Source: Thereva unica (lineage: Eukaryota > Arthropoda > Insecta > Diptera > Therevidae). From it: 64,000 bases of DNA. Numbering within the stretch: position 1 is the first letter of the stretch; every line of letters starts with the position of its first letter. Below the pieces are notes generated by a model. It made no database searches. It had not been told where the DNA came from and saw nothing but the letters and a program-made list of their open reading frames with translations. Shown here in pieces: positions 1 through 11,115 of the stretch. The stretch covers positions 91,995,813 through 92,059,812 of the forward strand of contig OX465283.1 in assembly GCA_949987705.1 (NCBI GenBank), given 5' to 3'. A program made the translations under genes and the position numbers.

Positions 1-600
1 CAGATTGCTGATTCCTATCGGATTTGATTCCGCTCAGTTTTTGATGTGAGCGCCGCTCACTGAACATCAGTCGTTCAGCTTGTATGCCTTCGACTGAATG
101 TGTGTTGTATGTTCAGATAATTTATTGTAAATTTAGATTTTAGATGTATTACGCTGCACATAAAAGATTAAGTAAATAACACTTGCCGAGTTAAGACTAG
201 CCGCGGCCGATATTTTTTCATTTTCTTGGTTAATAGCAAAAAGGGTAGTTTTTAAATTTCATAGAATTACCAGAACTGCAAGCAGAATATAATTCCTAGA
301 ACAGTAAATTTTGTACATAGCAAAATATACTATGCATATACATATGAACTTATGAACGAAGTTTTTATTTAACTTAATACATATTAAGAGTCCTATTCCC
401 TATTAAAATCTTTTTGAATAATCAAATGAATTTCCGATCGAATTTGATTCCGCTCATATCAATGATTCCGATCAAAAGTTGATTCCGATCAAAATATGAT
501 AGGAATCAATTTATGAGCGGAATCAAATTGGATTCTTACTGATTCCGCTCACATTGCTGATTCCTATCGGAATTGATTCCGCTCAATTTTTGATGTGATT
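1..600. repeat. GATTCC-motif repeat cluster with internal palindrome
   Basis: The first 50 bases recur almost unchanged at about 548-597, both containing GATTCCTATCGG then GATTCCGCTCA. Between them, 435-530 is a short palindrome: a TTTGATTCCGCTCAT block at about 437-456 faces its reverse complement at about 513-530. The motif GATTCC followed by GCTC or GATC occurs many times in both orientations. This suggests a MITE-like or foldback repeat, but no target duplication is visible because the left edge lies at or before base 1. No coding potential seen. Confidence 0.5.
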
Positions 601-2239
601 TTGATGTGATTTCTTCGCTCGATGTCGCTCTTGTGCAACCATGATTCCTATTTACATTAAAACCTAAAAGTAACCGAGTAAAAATAATTTTTATTGGCTA
701 ATTTTCTTAAAAGCATACACGCGGTCCACCTAGTACGTATGGCATATAAGTGCGCATGCCACACGGGTATGCACGCTTCCGCCACAGGCATGGATGCTAC
801 CGCCACAGGCAGGAAAATCGAAACATTCGCCTCATGGAAGTAAGCTGGTAACATATGCAAGCGTACATGCATTGATATGCGGCGAATTTCTTCTGACATA
901 AAATTGCATGGTTTTTTTCCGTCCCGGCTTTCACACATAACCCGAAAATCTAAGTAACGAGTGCATGCAAGGTGCATGTGTTTGTTGTGCATACTTGTGT
1001 GTGCTATTTCTGTGTGTCGCATTTGAATACACACACTTCTATATTATTTATCAACGACTTGAACGCATGTACGCTTGGATATGTCACCAGCTGTATGCAT
1101 GCTCCACTCCCGCTACATTCATGATCATTAATAATTGCATTTGCATCGGCATAGACTATTCCAAACCCAAGTATTGTTTTACCAAGCAGTACGCCAACCA
1201 CATCCAATGAAGCTTTACCTACGCGAGCCACTTTACCTACGCGAACGAGATCCAGTCTACTTGAGTATGGTATTGGCACCCTTTATGGCCACCTAGCCAA
1301 TTTACCTGTTTTCTTCGTCCCATACAATCTTTTAGGGAGCCAATTAATTTTAAAGGGAGCAAAAAGAAATGCAAAAAACAATCAACCTTTTTTTCAAATT
1401 CTTCTTTCTAGGCGTAGTTGAAAATAATTTAGTTTAGCTGATTAAACCGAATTTGAAGCATAAAGTTGAAGAAATATTTTTTTCAAACCTTTTTATTTTT
1501 AGACGATGTAGGGATAGTTTCAGCCCTTTACTATTATCCCTTATCATAAAATTTGCTTTGTTATAAATCAACCATTTTTGAATATAAATATTGCAAAAAA
1601 TGTATTTTATTGGATTGTTTTTGATTATAATTAGAATTATCGCGAAAATCCTTTAAAAAAGGAAGTTTTTAAGCATATTTAAAGGTGACATGCATATTTT
1701 AAGACTGTCGGACTCCGATTTTCGTAATCAGCGACCCAAAAAACATATCAGGAACGATTTTCACAACAGTGTAATGTTTTGACATAAACGATTCGTCGAT
1801 TTGTGCTAGTTAAAAAAATTGTAATTTCAAAAGGGGAAAGGTCCGGCACATCTCACCAAAGGGGAAGTGGGTGCCAATTTAAAACAAGAGCACCTCACAC
1901 ATTTAATTCACCACTCCCTTTTGGTATTCTAAGCACTTAAACCACTGGACATACGGTTTTAACAGCTTCGGTTTTATCAATTGAAGCGTGCAAAAAGTTT
2001 TTTATATTGGAGACAATAACAAAATAAACCTAAGAAAGATGTATTGTTCATTTCTTCTTTCATTTTTTCATATTTGTTTACATCGTGTGGCATTTTAAGA
2101 AAGTCTCAAGTGTTTATACCGTAACTTCCCGGCAGTGCTACATGTTTGGCTACGCCAAAAACCAGATCCACTTGCTCAGGCTGCGCCGAAAAGTCTTGTC
2201 GTATGTCAGTCAACTCCAAAGTGTCCGCGGCATAAGCCC
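601..2239. other. Unassigned AT-rich DNA
   Basis: No recognisable gene or mobile element. Open frames at 657-1279 on both strands are rich in C, H and M codons from alternating CATG/TGCA sequence and look fortuitous. A short GCCACAGGCA(T/G)G motif is repeated at about 780-812. The tail 2106-2239 belongs to the coding-like flank described with the hAT insertion. Confidence 0.4.
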
Positions 2240-2247
2240 GGCCAGCG

Positions 2248-2880
2248 TAGGGTGACCAGATTTTGTGTTGCGAAAAAGAGGACCCAAAAGGAATTCAGAA
2301 AAAAATGACGAAATATGTACAAAAAAATATCATTTTGGATTATGTATCTTAATTTATGTAATACATACTATAAATCAAACCAAAAAAAATACAGTTCATT
2401 AACAAAATAAAAGTAAAAAAATATAACGAAAAAAATATAAATTATTAATTATAGAATAATTAACGAAACAAAAATATAAAATAAATAAAAAACTTAACAA
2501 AAAATAAATTCATAAGTTCAAATAATTATTATCAAAATTACTAGTATTTTTCATTTGAAGAAATATTTCTTAAAATATTTGGTTTTGTTAATAGATAATT
2601 ATAAAATTGCGAACATGAGTATTCTTTAAAATTAAACTTGCATGAAATAATACTTTTAATAGTTTCTACGGACAACCTGTTTCTCTCATCAGTCCATTGG
2701 CTTGCTATTACGGAAAAAATTCTTTCCACGTTTGCATTATTTAAGGGAATTTTAATAAAGGCCAATGCACAATGGCCAAAAAGAGGACAAGAACCATTAT
2801 TTTGAAAAAAGATACCGGACACATTTTTTTTGCTTCAAAAGAGGACATGTCCTCTTAAAAGAGGACGTCTGGTCACACTA
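2248..2880 (-). mobile_element. hAT transposon, internally deleted
   Basis: The 633-bp element has inverted ends TAGGGTGACCAGA (left) and, read inward from the right, TAGTGTGACCAGA. It is flanked by an exact 8-bp direct repeat GGCCAGCG at 2240-2247 and 2881-2888, the target duplication length typical of hAT. Several GAGGAC(A) boxes lie inside the right end (2839-2867) and one inside the left end, possible transposase-binding repeats. The only coding remnant is the C-terminal dimerisation domain, so this is a deletion derivative that could only have been mobilised in trans. Confidence 0.88.
2541..2822 (-). pseudogene. hAT transposase C-terminal dimerisation domain (fragment)
   Basis: The 93-codon open frame carries the hAT C-terminal signature: FIKIPLNNANVERIFS followed by a conserved arginine-rich turn (DERNRLSVETI), then a C..FY tail. 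In full transposases this region mediates dimerisation and completes the RNase H-like fold. The catalytic DDE part and the BED finger are absent, removed by the internal deletion between the TIRs. Known family behaviour: a fragment like this has no transposase activity. The strand and position fit a normal hAT gene whose 3' end lies near the left TIR. Confidence 0.85.
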
Positions 2881-3177
2881 GGCCAGCGACCAAACCACAA
2901 GAAAATTCTCAAATAATTCACCTCTACATAATGGGGAATTTGTATTCCTATAATGAGATAAAGCAAAGTCTGGGCAAAGTCTAGAAATTAACAAGTCTTT
3001 CATATTCATATGGTTAATGAGTGAAAGACGAACAGCTATATGCATAAGTTCTTCAAATGACGATGTCAGGCTATCAGAGAGAGAATGCAAAATTTTTATA
3101 AGCGCTAGCATACCTACAACTAAACAACAGAAAATTTTATGAGTTTCTATAGGGATAATGTTGATGTATTGGTGCAT

Positions 3178-6105
3178 ATTTGCTCGTTTGTTTTGATGAC
3201 TTCAATTTTGACAGCTGATTCAATTTTCTTTCCTTTTCTGTTCTGCATACTTCACCGTAAAGACAGAATCTGGCTTTGTCTCGCTGAATTCACGAAGTAT
3301 GCGTTGAGTTTTGCTCAGCAGTGATGTTCATATATGCACGCATACAACCAACCGGGTGTAAATTTTGTATGAAGATGAAAGACTTGTTATTACTAGACTT
3401 TGAGTCTGGGCGACAACGTAGCTAACATGCCAGAAAATTTATGTAGTAAGACAGAATGTATTTTAACTGTGCACACACAGCCCCGAGTTTCTTCGTCTCT
3501 TGTACCCCGTCCGCCCCATTTCCCATCGTTTTACGAAAGTTCTGACGATTTCTCATGTGTGAGAGCGTTACGCGAATGAAATTGATTCACTCATGTAAAT
3601 TTTTTTAAGCAAACGTCCCTAAAGAAGTTTTACTTCAATAAATAAATAAAACACCTTCCAACTGCTCAGTCAGAAAAAAATTTCAAATAAAATTTCAGCT
3701 CTATCCGAAACCGGGAAGTGGGTCAAATTTAACTTCCAAGATTTGGTCACATACCTTGCAAGTTAAAAGAATTTAAAAACAATATGAGGGAGGGGGCGGC
3801 ATTATCTATTTTGCATGCGAGGGCCGAAGCGGTTAGCGGCGGGCCTGTACTTATCCTAAGTTTTACAAATCTGGCAAATAGAAAAAACCAAATAGGTTTC
3901 TATAAGACAAAAAGCTTTTTACGGAAACACAGGGTCCAACCAACCGATAAAATTTCAAATAATAAACTTTCATAATAAATATGTATGTAAGATAAGGTTC
4001 ATAGGTAGATACGACAGATCTCGTGGCTGCGAAGTAGAAATATTACAGGAACTAGATGGGACCCTCGTACAGCAGTGGAAAATCTACAATTTGATGTTGC
4101 TGAGTCTGAGTCAACAAGGAGTTTTGATAGAAGTGCTGCTGTTTCATTTCTTAAAACACACCCAGCCGCAGGAGAGAAACATAAAATTAATATGATAAAA
4201 AGATAGACGCAAATAAAAAATATAAGAAATGAAATATATACAAAACAAAAAGGGACTCTATAAAAAATTTGTTTGGATTTTTGTAACATTCGTAAGCTTT
4301 ATACAAATGTTTCTTTTATCGAACATTAAAGCTCCAATTCTAGCACTAAGTGAAAATCATATATCCTTTATGTTTATTTGGGTCACTATCAGCTTAGTCC
4401 ACTTAACTCACTCCCTCTGCCTACAGGTCCCCTTTGCACCCAAGATATGTACAAACAAGTAATTCGTTCCTAAATAGAACAACTCAACTTGCAGGTAAAT
4501 TGAAGCAGCATGTTTGTATGTATTTATTAAAGAAATCATATCTGTTGACATTTCTTAATGTAATTAAAGCTCAAACCCAGTTTTACTTACCTTAGTTTAT
4601 TGATTTTCGTACATATGTTCGCACGTTAATATAATTTAATGTTTTAAGAAAGTACAATTCATGCGTGTTACTTCTGAAAACCCGAATCCAAAATGTTTTA
4701 GATATATAACACCATTAACTAGCAACATCAATAAATATCTAAAGGTGCAAAGATTTTGTCTCAGCACGAGGGATCTGCTCATCGCCATTTAAAATAACTA
4801 TGAATTAAATTTTCACTCAATGTAAATAAGAAGACCAAAATTCACATTTCAATGGTAGTATTTATCTCTTCAATCCACCCCTAAATCTGTCACCAGCTGT
4901 TCTAAATTTTTCTGTTATGATCCGCTTTGATGGATTATCCATCTCAGCAACAAAACACGATCACCACATGATAAACCACAAAAAAGGAAGATCGTTTTCT
5001 CGTCTGTGCTCTGATAAATTTTCCAATGGATCAGTTTTGTAGGAGAACCAAAATTCGGCTTTCCTGCTTTAAGTCACATCCATTTTATCTCTAATCAGTA
5101 ATTTTGACAGTTCGCCTATTTTCTTTTGAATTTTTCCATTTTTTGTGCGGAATGAAAACTAAAAGCGAAATTTTACCTCAAAGTGTGATTAAGATGTTAT
5201 CTCTGCAGGCAGGGGTATCTAGATGTTCTCGTTAAGGGGCGATCGATTTTAGGATCTTTCTTAGTGCAGGGGCGATAGATGAAAAAGATAAAAAGAACAA
5301 GATGTTTTTTGCATGGCTTTTCGCTCTTTATTAAGTCATTCAAAATAGTGTTATTATAGCACGCTTTTTCAATCCTTTTTTGTGGCAAATGACCGCTAGA
5401 GTGCGGGTTCCCTGGATGACCGGGAGAGAAGACGGCATTGTGCAACTGGTATCGGATCAACATCTTAAAAGGAGTGAAGAGAATACAAAAAAGTACCTTA
5501 GGTGCTAGTCCGGAGGTACTATGTAGTAAATCCAACCTCTGACTGTAAGCATTCTGGGGAGAACAAACTATTTCTTTTTAATAAGTGAACACCAAAAAGA
5601 AAACTATCTTCAAACTGTCAGCATCAGGTAAGAACTCCGAGAAACACAATAAGAAATCCAAGATTTGGGGAACTGAACGTTACACAACAACTTAAAGGTA
5701 ATTATCATCTCTCAATTCAAACTAGTAAGAAGAAATATTTGCGCAAGAGTTTGTGGAGTCATTGATAGTGAAAGAAGACATCGTGCAATCGTGTTCGGAC
5801 AATCTTGATTTTGATTCATCAGTATCTGTAATTATAGATAAATTTTAGTTAATAATATATTCAAATATAGTGCAAATGATAAAGAGCTTACCACTGGTTT
5901 CCACCACCATCGCTGCTATCCTCAGAAATTGATTCTTCAGGTACAGGTGAGGTACGGCCTCAACCAGTAGACTGTCGCTCCATATAAATTTCTGTTTCCA
6001 TGAAATATCCATCAATTGGAATCAGACCAGGACTTATCCTAAGCTCAAGACATTAGATGTAATGTTTTTTCAATTGCATATGTTTTGTTAGATTCTTTCA
6101 GTTTC
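3178..6105. other. Unassigned AT-rich DNA
   Basis: I see no recognisable gene, RNA gene or bounded mobile element. Open frames here are short and overlap on both strands. The one stretch with protein-like composition (4009-4206) is listed separately. Confidence 0.4.
4009..4206 (+). other. Possible unrecognised exon
   Basis: After AG at 4007-4008 the frame stays open for 65 codons to TAG 4204-4206. It has a balanced composition unlike the surrounding AT-rich DNA, including TRWDPRTAVENLQFDVAES and later VSFLKTHPAAGEKHK. There is no start codon, so it would have to be a terminal exon or a relic. I cannot name a family, and no upstream exon was identified. Low confidence; it may be a chance open frame. 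Confidence 0.15.
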
Positions 6106-6420
6106 CCCGAGTAAAAATTAAAACAAATGGGCACACCGCGGGCGAACAGCGGCCGCGTGGCTTTTTAAGGGGGATATGATGGCCATAGAATTTTTAATCA
6201 TGTTTAATGGAAGCATATAAGGCCTCACTACTGCCAAACTTAATAAAATGATTTAAATGGCCAAGAACTAAGCTATACACTATAGCGCGCTAGCCTTTTA
6301 CGGGAATTTCGATGCACAAGAGGGACGAGCTCGTCAGACGTCGGTTTGTTGTACGTGAAGTATGTGGTACGCGTTGATTTATATTTTAGTGAAAAATTGA
6401 ATAACAAATAAAACATTTAA
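6106..6420 (+). repeat. Dispersed repeat family R, partial copy 1
   Basis: Two parts of this segment recur elsewhere. The CCCGAGTAAAAAT...TAAATGGCC(A/G)AGAACT block matches 6572-6690. The GATGCACAAGAGG block (from 6311) matches 62160 onward, including a following TCGTC/GTCGGTTTG stretch. Non-coding, moderately diverged. Confidence 0.5.
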
Positions 6421-6467
6421 TAGTGTTGACAAAAAATTTGAAATGTTTGAGTTCGAAGCCTTGGGAG

Positions 6468-7936
6468 CAGAGCCGGCTTTAGGTATTTTGGCGCCCCGGG
6501 CGAGATATTTTTATGCGCCCTTAACTTTTTAGACATTTCTTTTCGGTAGATTACCTATGCACAAATTATACAATAACCCGAGTAAAAATAAAAGCTGGCA
6601 TAACAACGACCAAACACTGGCCACTTGGGAGTACATTAGGGTTTGGGATGGCCAAACGTAAGGTTTAAATGGCCGAGAACTGAGCTATTCACACGGGCAT
6701 ACGACGGCAAATTTGAACTAAAAAAGAATATTGTTGAATGTGCTTTTTGTGAGAGGCGTGTATAGAATTTTTTGTTTACAGGATTTTTTTTTGTTGGGTG
6801 AGAAGCATATACAACATTTGTTGACGGACTCGTTCTTTGCATATTCTGTCCGATGAGGGTATTCCTTAAACATTTGTATATGCCTATGGCATCGAACTTG
6901 ATTCTATCGGACACGAACAAGCACGAAATAAGCACTCCCCTCCTTTGTGACAGCGGCATGAAATCCATTTTCTCGAATCTGTCCATGGAGGGCGGAAAGG
7001 GGCTAAAATCGCGCGGGTCGTGTAGGTTTCTCAGAGCGAGGAGGAGAAATTTCTTCTATACTGTTTTCAACCTACCACTACTTACCTGATTGGAGGATGA
7101 TACAGGTCGCCTGCTGCCATGTTTATACTACATTGTCAACCGCTGCTTCTGAGCTTATAGATGCCAATTTCCTCTCAACCATGATGACTGCTCGTTAATC
7201 TAAGCGCTCAGAGAGCTCTTTATCGGAGTCAGCCTCTTCGTTAGATGAAGCCGTTTTGGAAACCTTTATCCATGCCTATCTTAGTCCAAAATGGAGTTTA
7301 TAATCAACTCTTCCGAGCCACTTAATGCACTCGTCGTTGAGTAGCAGTACCGGTGTTTTACTATTTCTTTGGGGTTGCCCGGCATTGAGTAAATTTTAGT
7401 TGTCCATAGGGATGTCCCGGTTGTGGCGTTGAAGCTACTCAGCAATTTGTCTGGCTTTGCTTCCATTTTTGGGAGCCAGATCCTCGCCCTTGGTATTTTG
7501 GTAATATCTCTCCCCTTTCATCCCTCCCTTTTGGTTATATCTCTCCCCGGAGTCAAAAGGGAGCAGCGGCACTTCTGGCGACTCTTACCTCATCACGAAC
7601 TCCATGAATATCCCTGATATTTTGGTCTTGATGTCGGAGAAGGCCCGGGAGTGTGCTGCTACTAGAATTGGCATAGGTTAGTGCCACTAGAAGGTGGTCC
7701 TTCACTACTTCGCTCATTGTCCTGATACCCGTTGAGCCTGATTGTTGGGTTCCTGAAGTTGAAACATCCCGAACTATTGTTGGTCTTGAGAGCTTTTTCC
7801 TTTTTGGTAATTATTTGAAGGCTCTGAGCTATCTTCACGGGAATGAATTAACACATTATTGGATCGCGGCGGCGCCCCTAGGACATGGCGCCCTCGGGCG
7901 ATCGCCCGGGTTCGCCCACCCCTAAAGCCGGTACTG
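6468..7936. mobile_element. Non-autonomous hAT-type element with GC-rich TIRs
   Basis: The left end reads CAGAGCCGGCTTTAGG and the right end, read inward, CAGTACCGGCTTTAGG, followed on both sides by GC-rich (C)GGGCG blocks. An exact 8-bp direct repeat CTTGGGAG flanks it (6460-6467 and 7937-7944). CAG ends with an 8-bp duplication indicate the hAT superfamily. No transposase motif is visible inside; the interior includes a family-R repeat (6572-7090). It was inserted into the 5' part of a tRNA-like sequence. Confidence 0.8.
6572..7090 (+). repeat. Dispersed repeat family R, partial copy 2
   Basis: This stretch matches 62340-62650 in order: GGATTTTTTTTTGTTG, ATACAACATTTGTTGACGG, GTATTCCTTAA, GTCCATGGAGGGCGG, GTCGTGTAGGTTTCTCAGAG, CTACTTACCTGA. 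The two copies differ by substitutions and small indels. It lies inside the 6468-7936 element. No open frame is shared between copies, so it is probably non-coding. Confidence 0.6.
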
Positions 7937-8015
7937 CTTGGGAGCTTAGGGAGTAAGACGTCTGGCTACCATTCCAGAGGTCCCCGGTTTGAATCCCGGC
8001 AGCCTCGCGGTCCTT
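7937..8015 (+). repeat. tRNA-like sequence (SINE head or tRNA pseudogene)
   Basis: An A-box-like AGCTTAGGGAGTAAG (7943-7957) is followed about 42 bases later by a B-box-like GGTTTGAATCC (7985-7995), the spacing of tRNA internal promoters. A TCTGG...CCAGA anticodon-arm-like stem lies between them with an 8-base loop, and the T-arm stem has one mismatch, so it is not a functional tRNA. The 5' acceptor side lies at about 6450-6467, separated by the hAT insertion. A weaker B-box-like GGGTTCAATTC is at about 8248-8258. Confidence 0.4.
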
Positions 8016-8298
8016 CGTTCTTTAAATTCCTGAGTTCTCCTGTCTGAGAATCCATAATAGAAAATCTGTTGTCATAAATCAGTTGTTTACTTCCTTCGAA
8101 AGTTTATACATATCTAGTATATACATATCTAGTATATCCTTTTTACGTAAGAATGAATAAATATGTTTATTGCCACATTCCTACAAGTTAGTGTTTTGAG
8201 TATTGAGAAGGCTCTAGATCGGGGTGCGAAAGGACCAGGGTTCAATTCTTGGTGACGGCTTAGTTTATTATAATTTCTTTTTTGTTTTAAACATAAAC

Positions 8299-8563
8299 CT
8301 ACCTAAAGGGGCAATGCCGACATGCGCAAGGTCGCACATCTGTATGTTTCCTAATATGCTTTTTAAGCCTGGATGGCTTCTTAGATCGAATTCCACCTTC
8401 TGAGCAAGCATATTTCCCTCGACCCCGACCTCTTATAATCTTTACTGCTTTCATATCCTCCAACAAGAACATTATTACTGTTACTCGACTTAGAGTTCGG
8501 ATCGCCATTCTTTCCAGAACATTCTGCATTAGACTGAATCGACTTGTCCAGCATTATTTTCAA
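8299..8563 (-). pseudogene. Schnurri/HIVEP-type C2H2 zinc finger fragment, broken
   Basis: Reading 8529 to 8299, the frame contains [18 protein letters not shown] then a CRHC start of the next finger, which matches the very conserved first finger pair of Schnurri/HIVEP proteins (zinc-finger regulators acting with SMADs). The second zinc-binding cysteine of finger 1 is Gly (CSEGG instead of a C-X2-C pair), so the finger could not fold. A serine/asparagine-rich stretch just upstream (8563 to about 8420) is in a different frame, implying a frameshift near 8420-8430. Directly after CRHCPF the sequence reads AG/GTAGGT, a plausible splice donor, so this may derive from a genomic exon rather than a retrocopy. 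Confidence 0.65.
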
Positions 8564-9648
8564 ACGGTGTCAGAGCACAGTTGAACATTCTGATTTTATA
8601 GAAGCCATAACGAAAGCAGAGGAGAGTTGTTTAGAATCGTACAAGCCATCACGGTTTTTGCTTTTAGGCCAGGTGGGTGACGATTAATGTCAGCACATTC
8701 TTGCTTAACTCTGTACATAGACAACTTATGCTAGCTAGCAACGTAAGACGGTTGCGTGCAATTGGCCATGCAATAAAACATTTTAGTGCTAAATTTTAAT
8801 CCCTAATAAGTGTAAGCATGTCCATTCAAATATAGCTGTATACATGCCTTTAAACGAGGTGTTTCTGAAATTGGCTCTATTCGTATTTTTTTAGTTCTTT
8901 CTCGCCTGTCGAAAAATGCCAAATAAGAGCAATTTTAACACTAAGCAACAAGTAAGAAATTGGTCGTTGCAAGTACTAGATTACATGAAGCCACCTGGGA
9001 ATCTCTTGATGGAGCCACTCGCCTCCAAAGAGACCATGTGCGGATAGACCGCCCCCACCTTTCGAGTCCAATGACGCTACGAACGTACCGAAGTGCCAAC
9101 TTCGACTCGAATCACTATCTCTTGTGAGCCTAGCCCAACTAGCCCAATGTCATCATGTTCACTAGCTAACTAACAGATTTTAAACAATCTTGCGGGCTAC
9201 TCGATTCGCTACTCTCTGGCGTGTGGATTTCTTAGCTAGTAAACTAGCCGTGTGTCATCATAGTTGCTAGTGAAGTAACTGCGAGGCTCTTGGTTTCATT
9301 GACTAAAAAATGACGGAATTAGTACGCTCTAGTTAGTTGGTTATTGAGAGAGTAAAAAGTTTTGATTGTCACCGTCACTATTGTGCTAGCTGACTCGCCG
9401 GCTCCTAAACTCACCGGCTAGTAGTTTGTAAACTCGGTCGTTGTAATTGAGCCTTAAGTGACTATCATGAGTATAGGCTTCTGCGACTGTTTCATGATTT
9501 CCTACAGGAGCGCAAACCGGTTTGTGCAGTTTTCGCATTTCCTAAGAAATAATAATTTAATAATTCCGCAGAATCATAATGCATTTTTAAAGTTGCCCGC
9601 GATATCATTTGGGTTGGCCACCCCTGGTCAAGAGTTTTAAACTTCACT
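8564..9648. other. Unassigned DNA
   Basis: No recognised gene or bounded element. The 9100-9440 part is rich in CTAG, GCTAGT and CCGGCT words in both orientations, which looks like a decayed repeat, but I could not pair termini. Confidence 0.4.
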
Positions 9649-9690
9649 TTAACACCTCTTCGTAGACTTTAAAGCCGCCTATGATAGCAT
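9649..9690 (+). pseudogene. Reverse transcriptase relic (core motif only)
   Basis: A 14-codon stretch reads HLFVDFKAAYDSIA, matching the first catalytic block (F-x-D-F-x-x-A-F/Y-D-S) of RTE-like non-LTR reverse transcriptases. No further blocks were found in frame on either side. Because the match is short, chance is possible, but the motif is specific. Confidence 0.4.
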
Positions 9691-9789
9691 AGCCATTGTA
9701 GTGTAATGTAGTTTTATGTTGTCTGGTATAATGATCAGTATCAGTTTTGTTCAGTATTCTGTAATTGTTAGCAGAAGTCATGTTACATA

Positions 9790-11115
9790 ATATATTTGCC
9801 ATGTTAGTCATAATATTCAGTGTTTCCCAACACCAGTTATTTTCGATGGCAATAGTATTATACTTATCGCCATCGCCGTTAAAAACTACCCTGTAGTCTA
9901 GGTAATTTTTAATTTAAATAGCAGAACCCCCACCTCTAGAGCTATCCCTACAATTGAATAAAGCCAGATCAGCCAGAAAGTGCTTGTAGTTCATGCAGTT
10001 TTTATCTCAAACTCCAAATATTTAGGAATGACAAGTTCATATAATTACCTTTTTCAGACGTGTAACTAGCTCTGCCGTAAAACAAAATCAATTCACCTTA
10101 TAAATATATTCACCAAACCCCACTATAAGTTGTGTGACTACTATAGGTTTTATTTGTTTTGCTTCTTTGACAGTTTGCACCTACCAGAATTTCCGAGTTG
10201 CACGCGCTGTTTGGTGTTCACCTGCGCATTTTCCACAAACCGTTTTATTCGTGCAGTCTTTTGTTGTATGATTATACTTGTGGTAGTTGAAGCATCTTTT
10301 GATACCGAAGTCTTCCCTGACATAGTTGTATTCCAATCAATGTTTACCATTTTATTATAGGTTACCCTATTGACTTAAAAAAATACTGTAAATCATTTAG
10401 GTTTTTTCTGCTGGGTACGTCTGTGACATTGTTTTCGTCAGTTATAAAGTGATTTAACTGTTTCAGCTCATGAAGGAGTTCCTTTGTAGAATGATTTCTT
10501 TCCAAGTTATTAATAAAGAGCTTGGGTTTACTTCTCTTATACCTCTAATCATTTCCAAGTTTATTTTTATGGATGTCGAGGATTTTTCTGTGAGTAGTAC
10601 TTGATTAGTACTGAACCTTTATTTAGGCTTCTCATTTGAATTATAGGAGCACCAATCTTGCTCGGCATCACATTTCTCTTTATTAATTCTTTGGTTTTAT
10701 CACTAATCTGCTCTTTCTTTGGTTTAACAATAACTCCTTGTAATTTTGCTGGATTTGCGAAGGGTCGTTGGCCTTCCATTTTCTAATGGTCGCATAAGTC
10801 ACAGTTTCAGTCGTTCAATACAATCTTGCAAATTATCAACTAACTGACTTCCGTATGTTTTAATTATTTTTTCTGATTTGTCCACTTTATCAATGCTTTG
10901 TTTTTGTGTATTAATTAAATGAAGCAACTTAGTGTTTGATAACAACCTAATGAAGTCTTTGCATTCGGTACATCGCTATATTCACACCTTTTATTTTATT
11001 ATAATCTTTACTAATCACATTGCCCATGATCTCCCGCAAAATCGGAATCGGTTGATCATCGGAATTAAAAACATTTTTGCACTTCTTGCACAGATCCCTT
11101 TCGCTCTCGATCGTC
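9790..11115 (-). pseudogene. Non-LTR retrotransposon relic: gag-like ORF1 and endonuclease start
   Basis: On the minus strand, in order: a possible start at 11115 with CxxC (DLCKKCKN); a K/E/D-rich coiled-coil-like stretch to about 10800; an RRM-like gag core (10779-10440) with KTKELIKRNVMPSKIGAP and KPKLFINNLERNHSTKEL; then degenerate CCHC knuckles at about 10310-10200 (CFNYHKYNHTTKDC and CGKCAGEH, with one cysteine changed to Tyr in the first). Further on, about 9975-9870 carries SSRGGGSAI and NYLDYRVV, resembling the RGGG-x-A block of apurinic endonuclease domains. Stops and frameshifts interrupt every part. The gag type fits Jockey- or I-like LINEs. Confidence 0.6.

Larger units (their letters stand above)
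2106..3120 (-). other. Coding-like sequence interrupted by a hAT element
   Basis: On the minus strand, 3120 to 2889 is open and protein-like, and ends in a segment containing PLCRGELFENFLVVW. On the far side of the hAT insertion, 2239 to 2106 is open in another frame, contains QVDLVFGVAKHVALPG and ends at TGA 2108-2106. The first segment is preceded by a pyrimidine-rich stretch ending TTTAG, a possible splice acceptor. I do not recognise the family. The two open stretches are not in one frame across the excised junction, so this is at best a decayed exon or an older element disrupted by the insertion. Confidence 0.25.

Noticed and set aside
657..1279. Overlapping open frames on both strands
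   Set aside because: Composition follows CATG/TGCA-rich DNA; no motif, no splice context, mutual antisense overlap.
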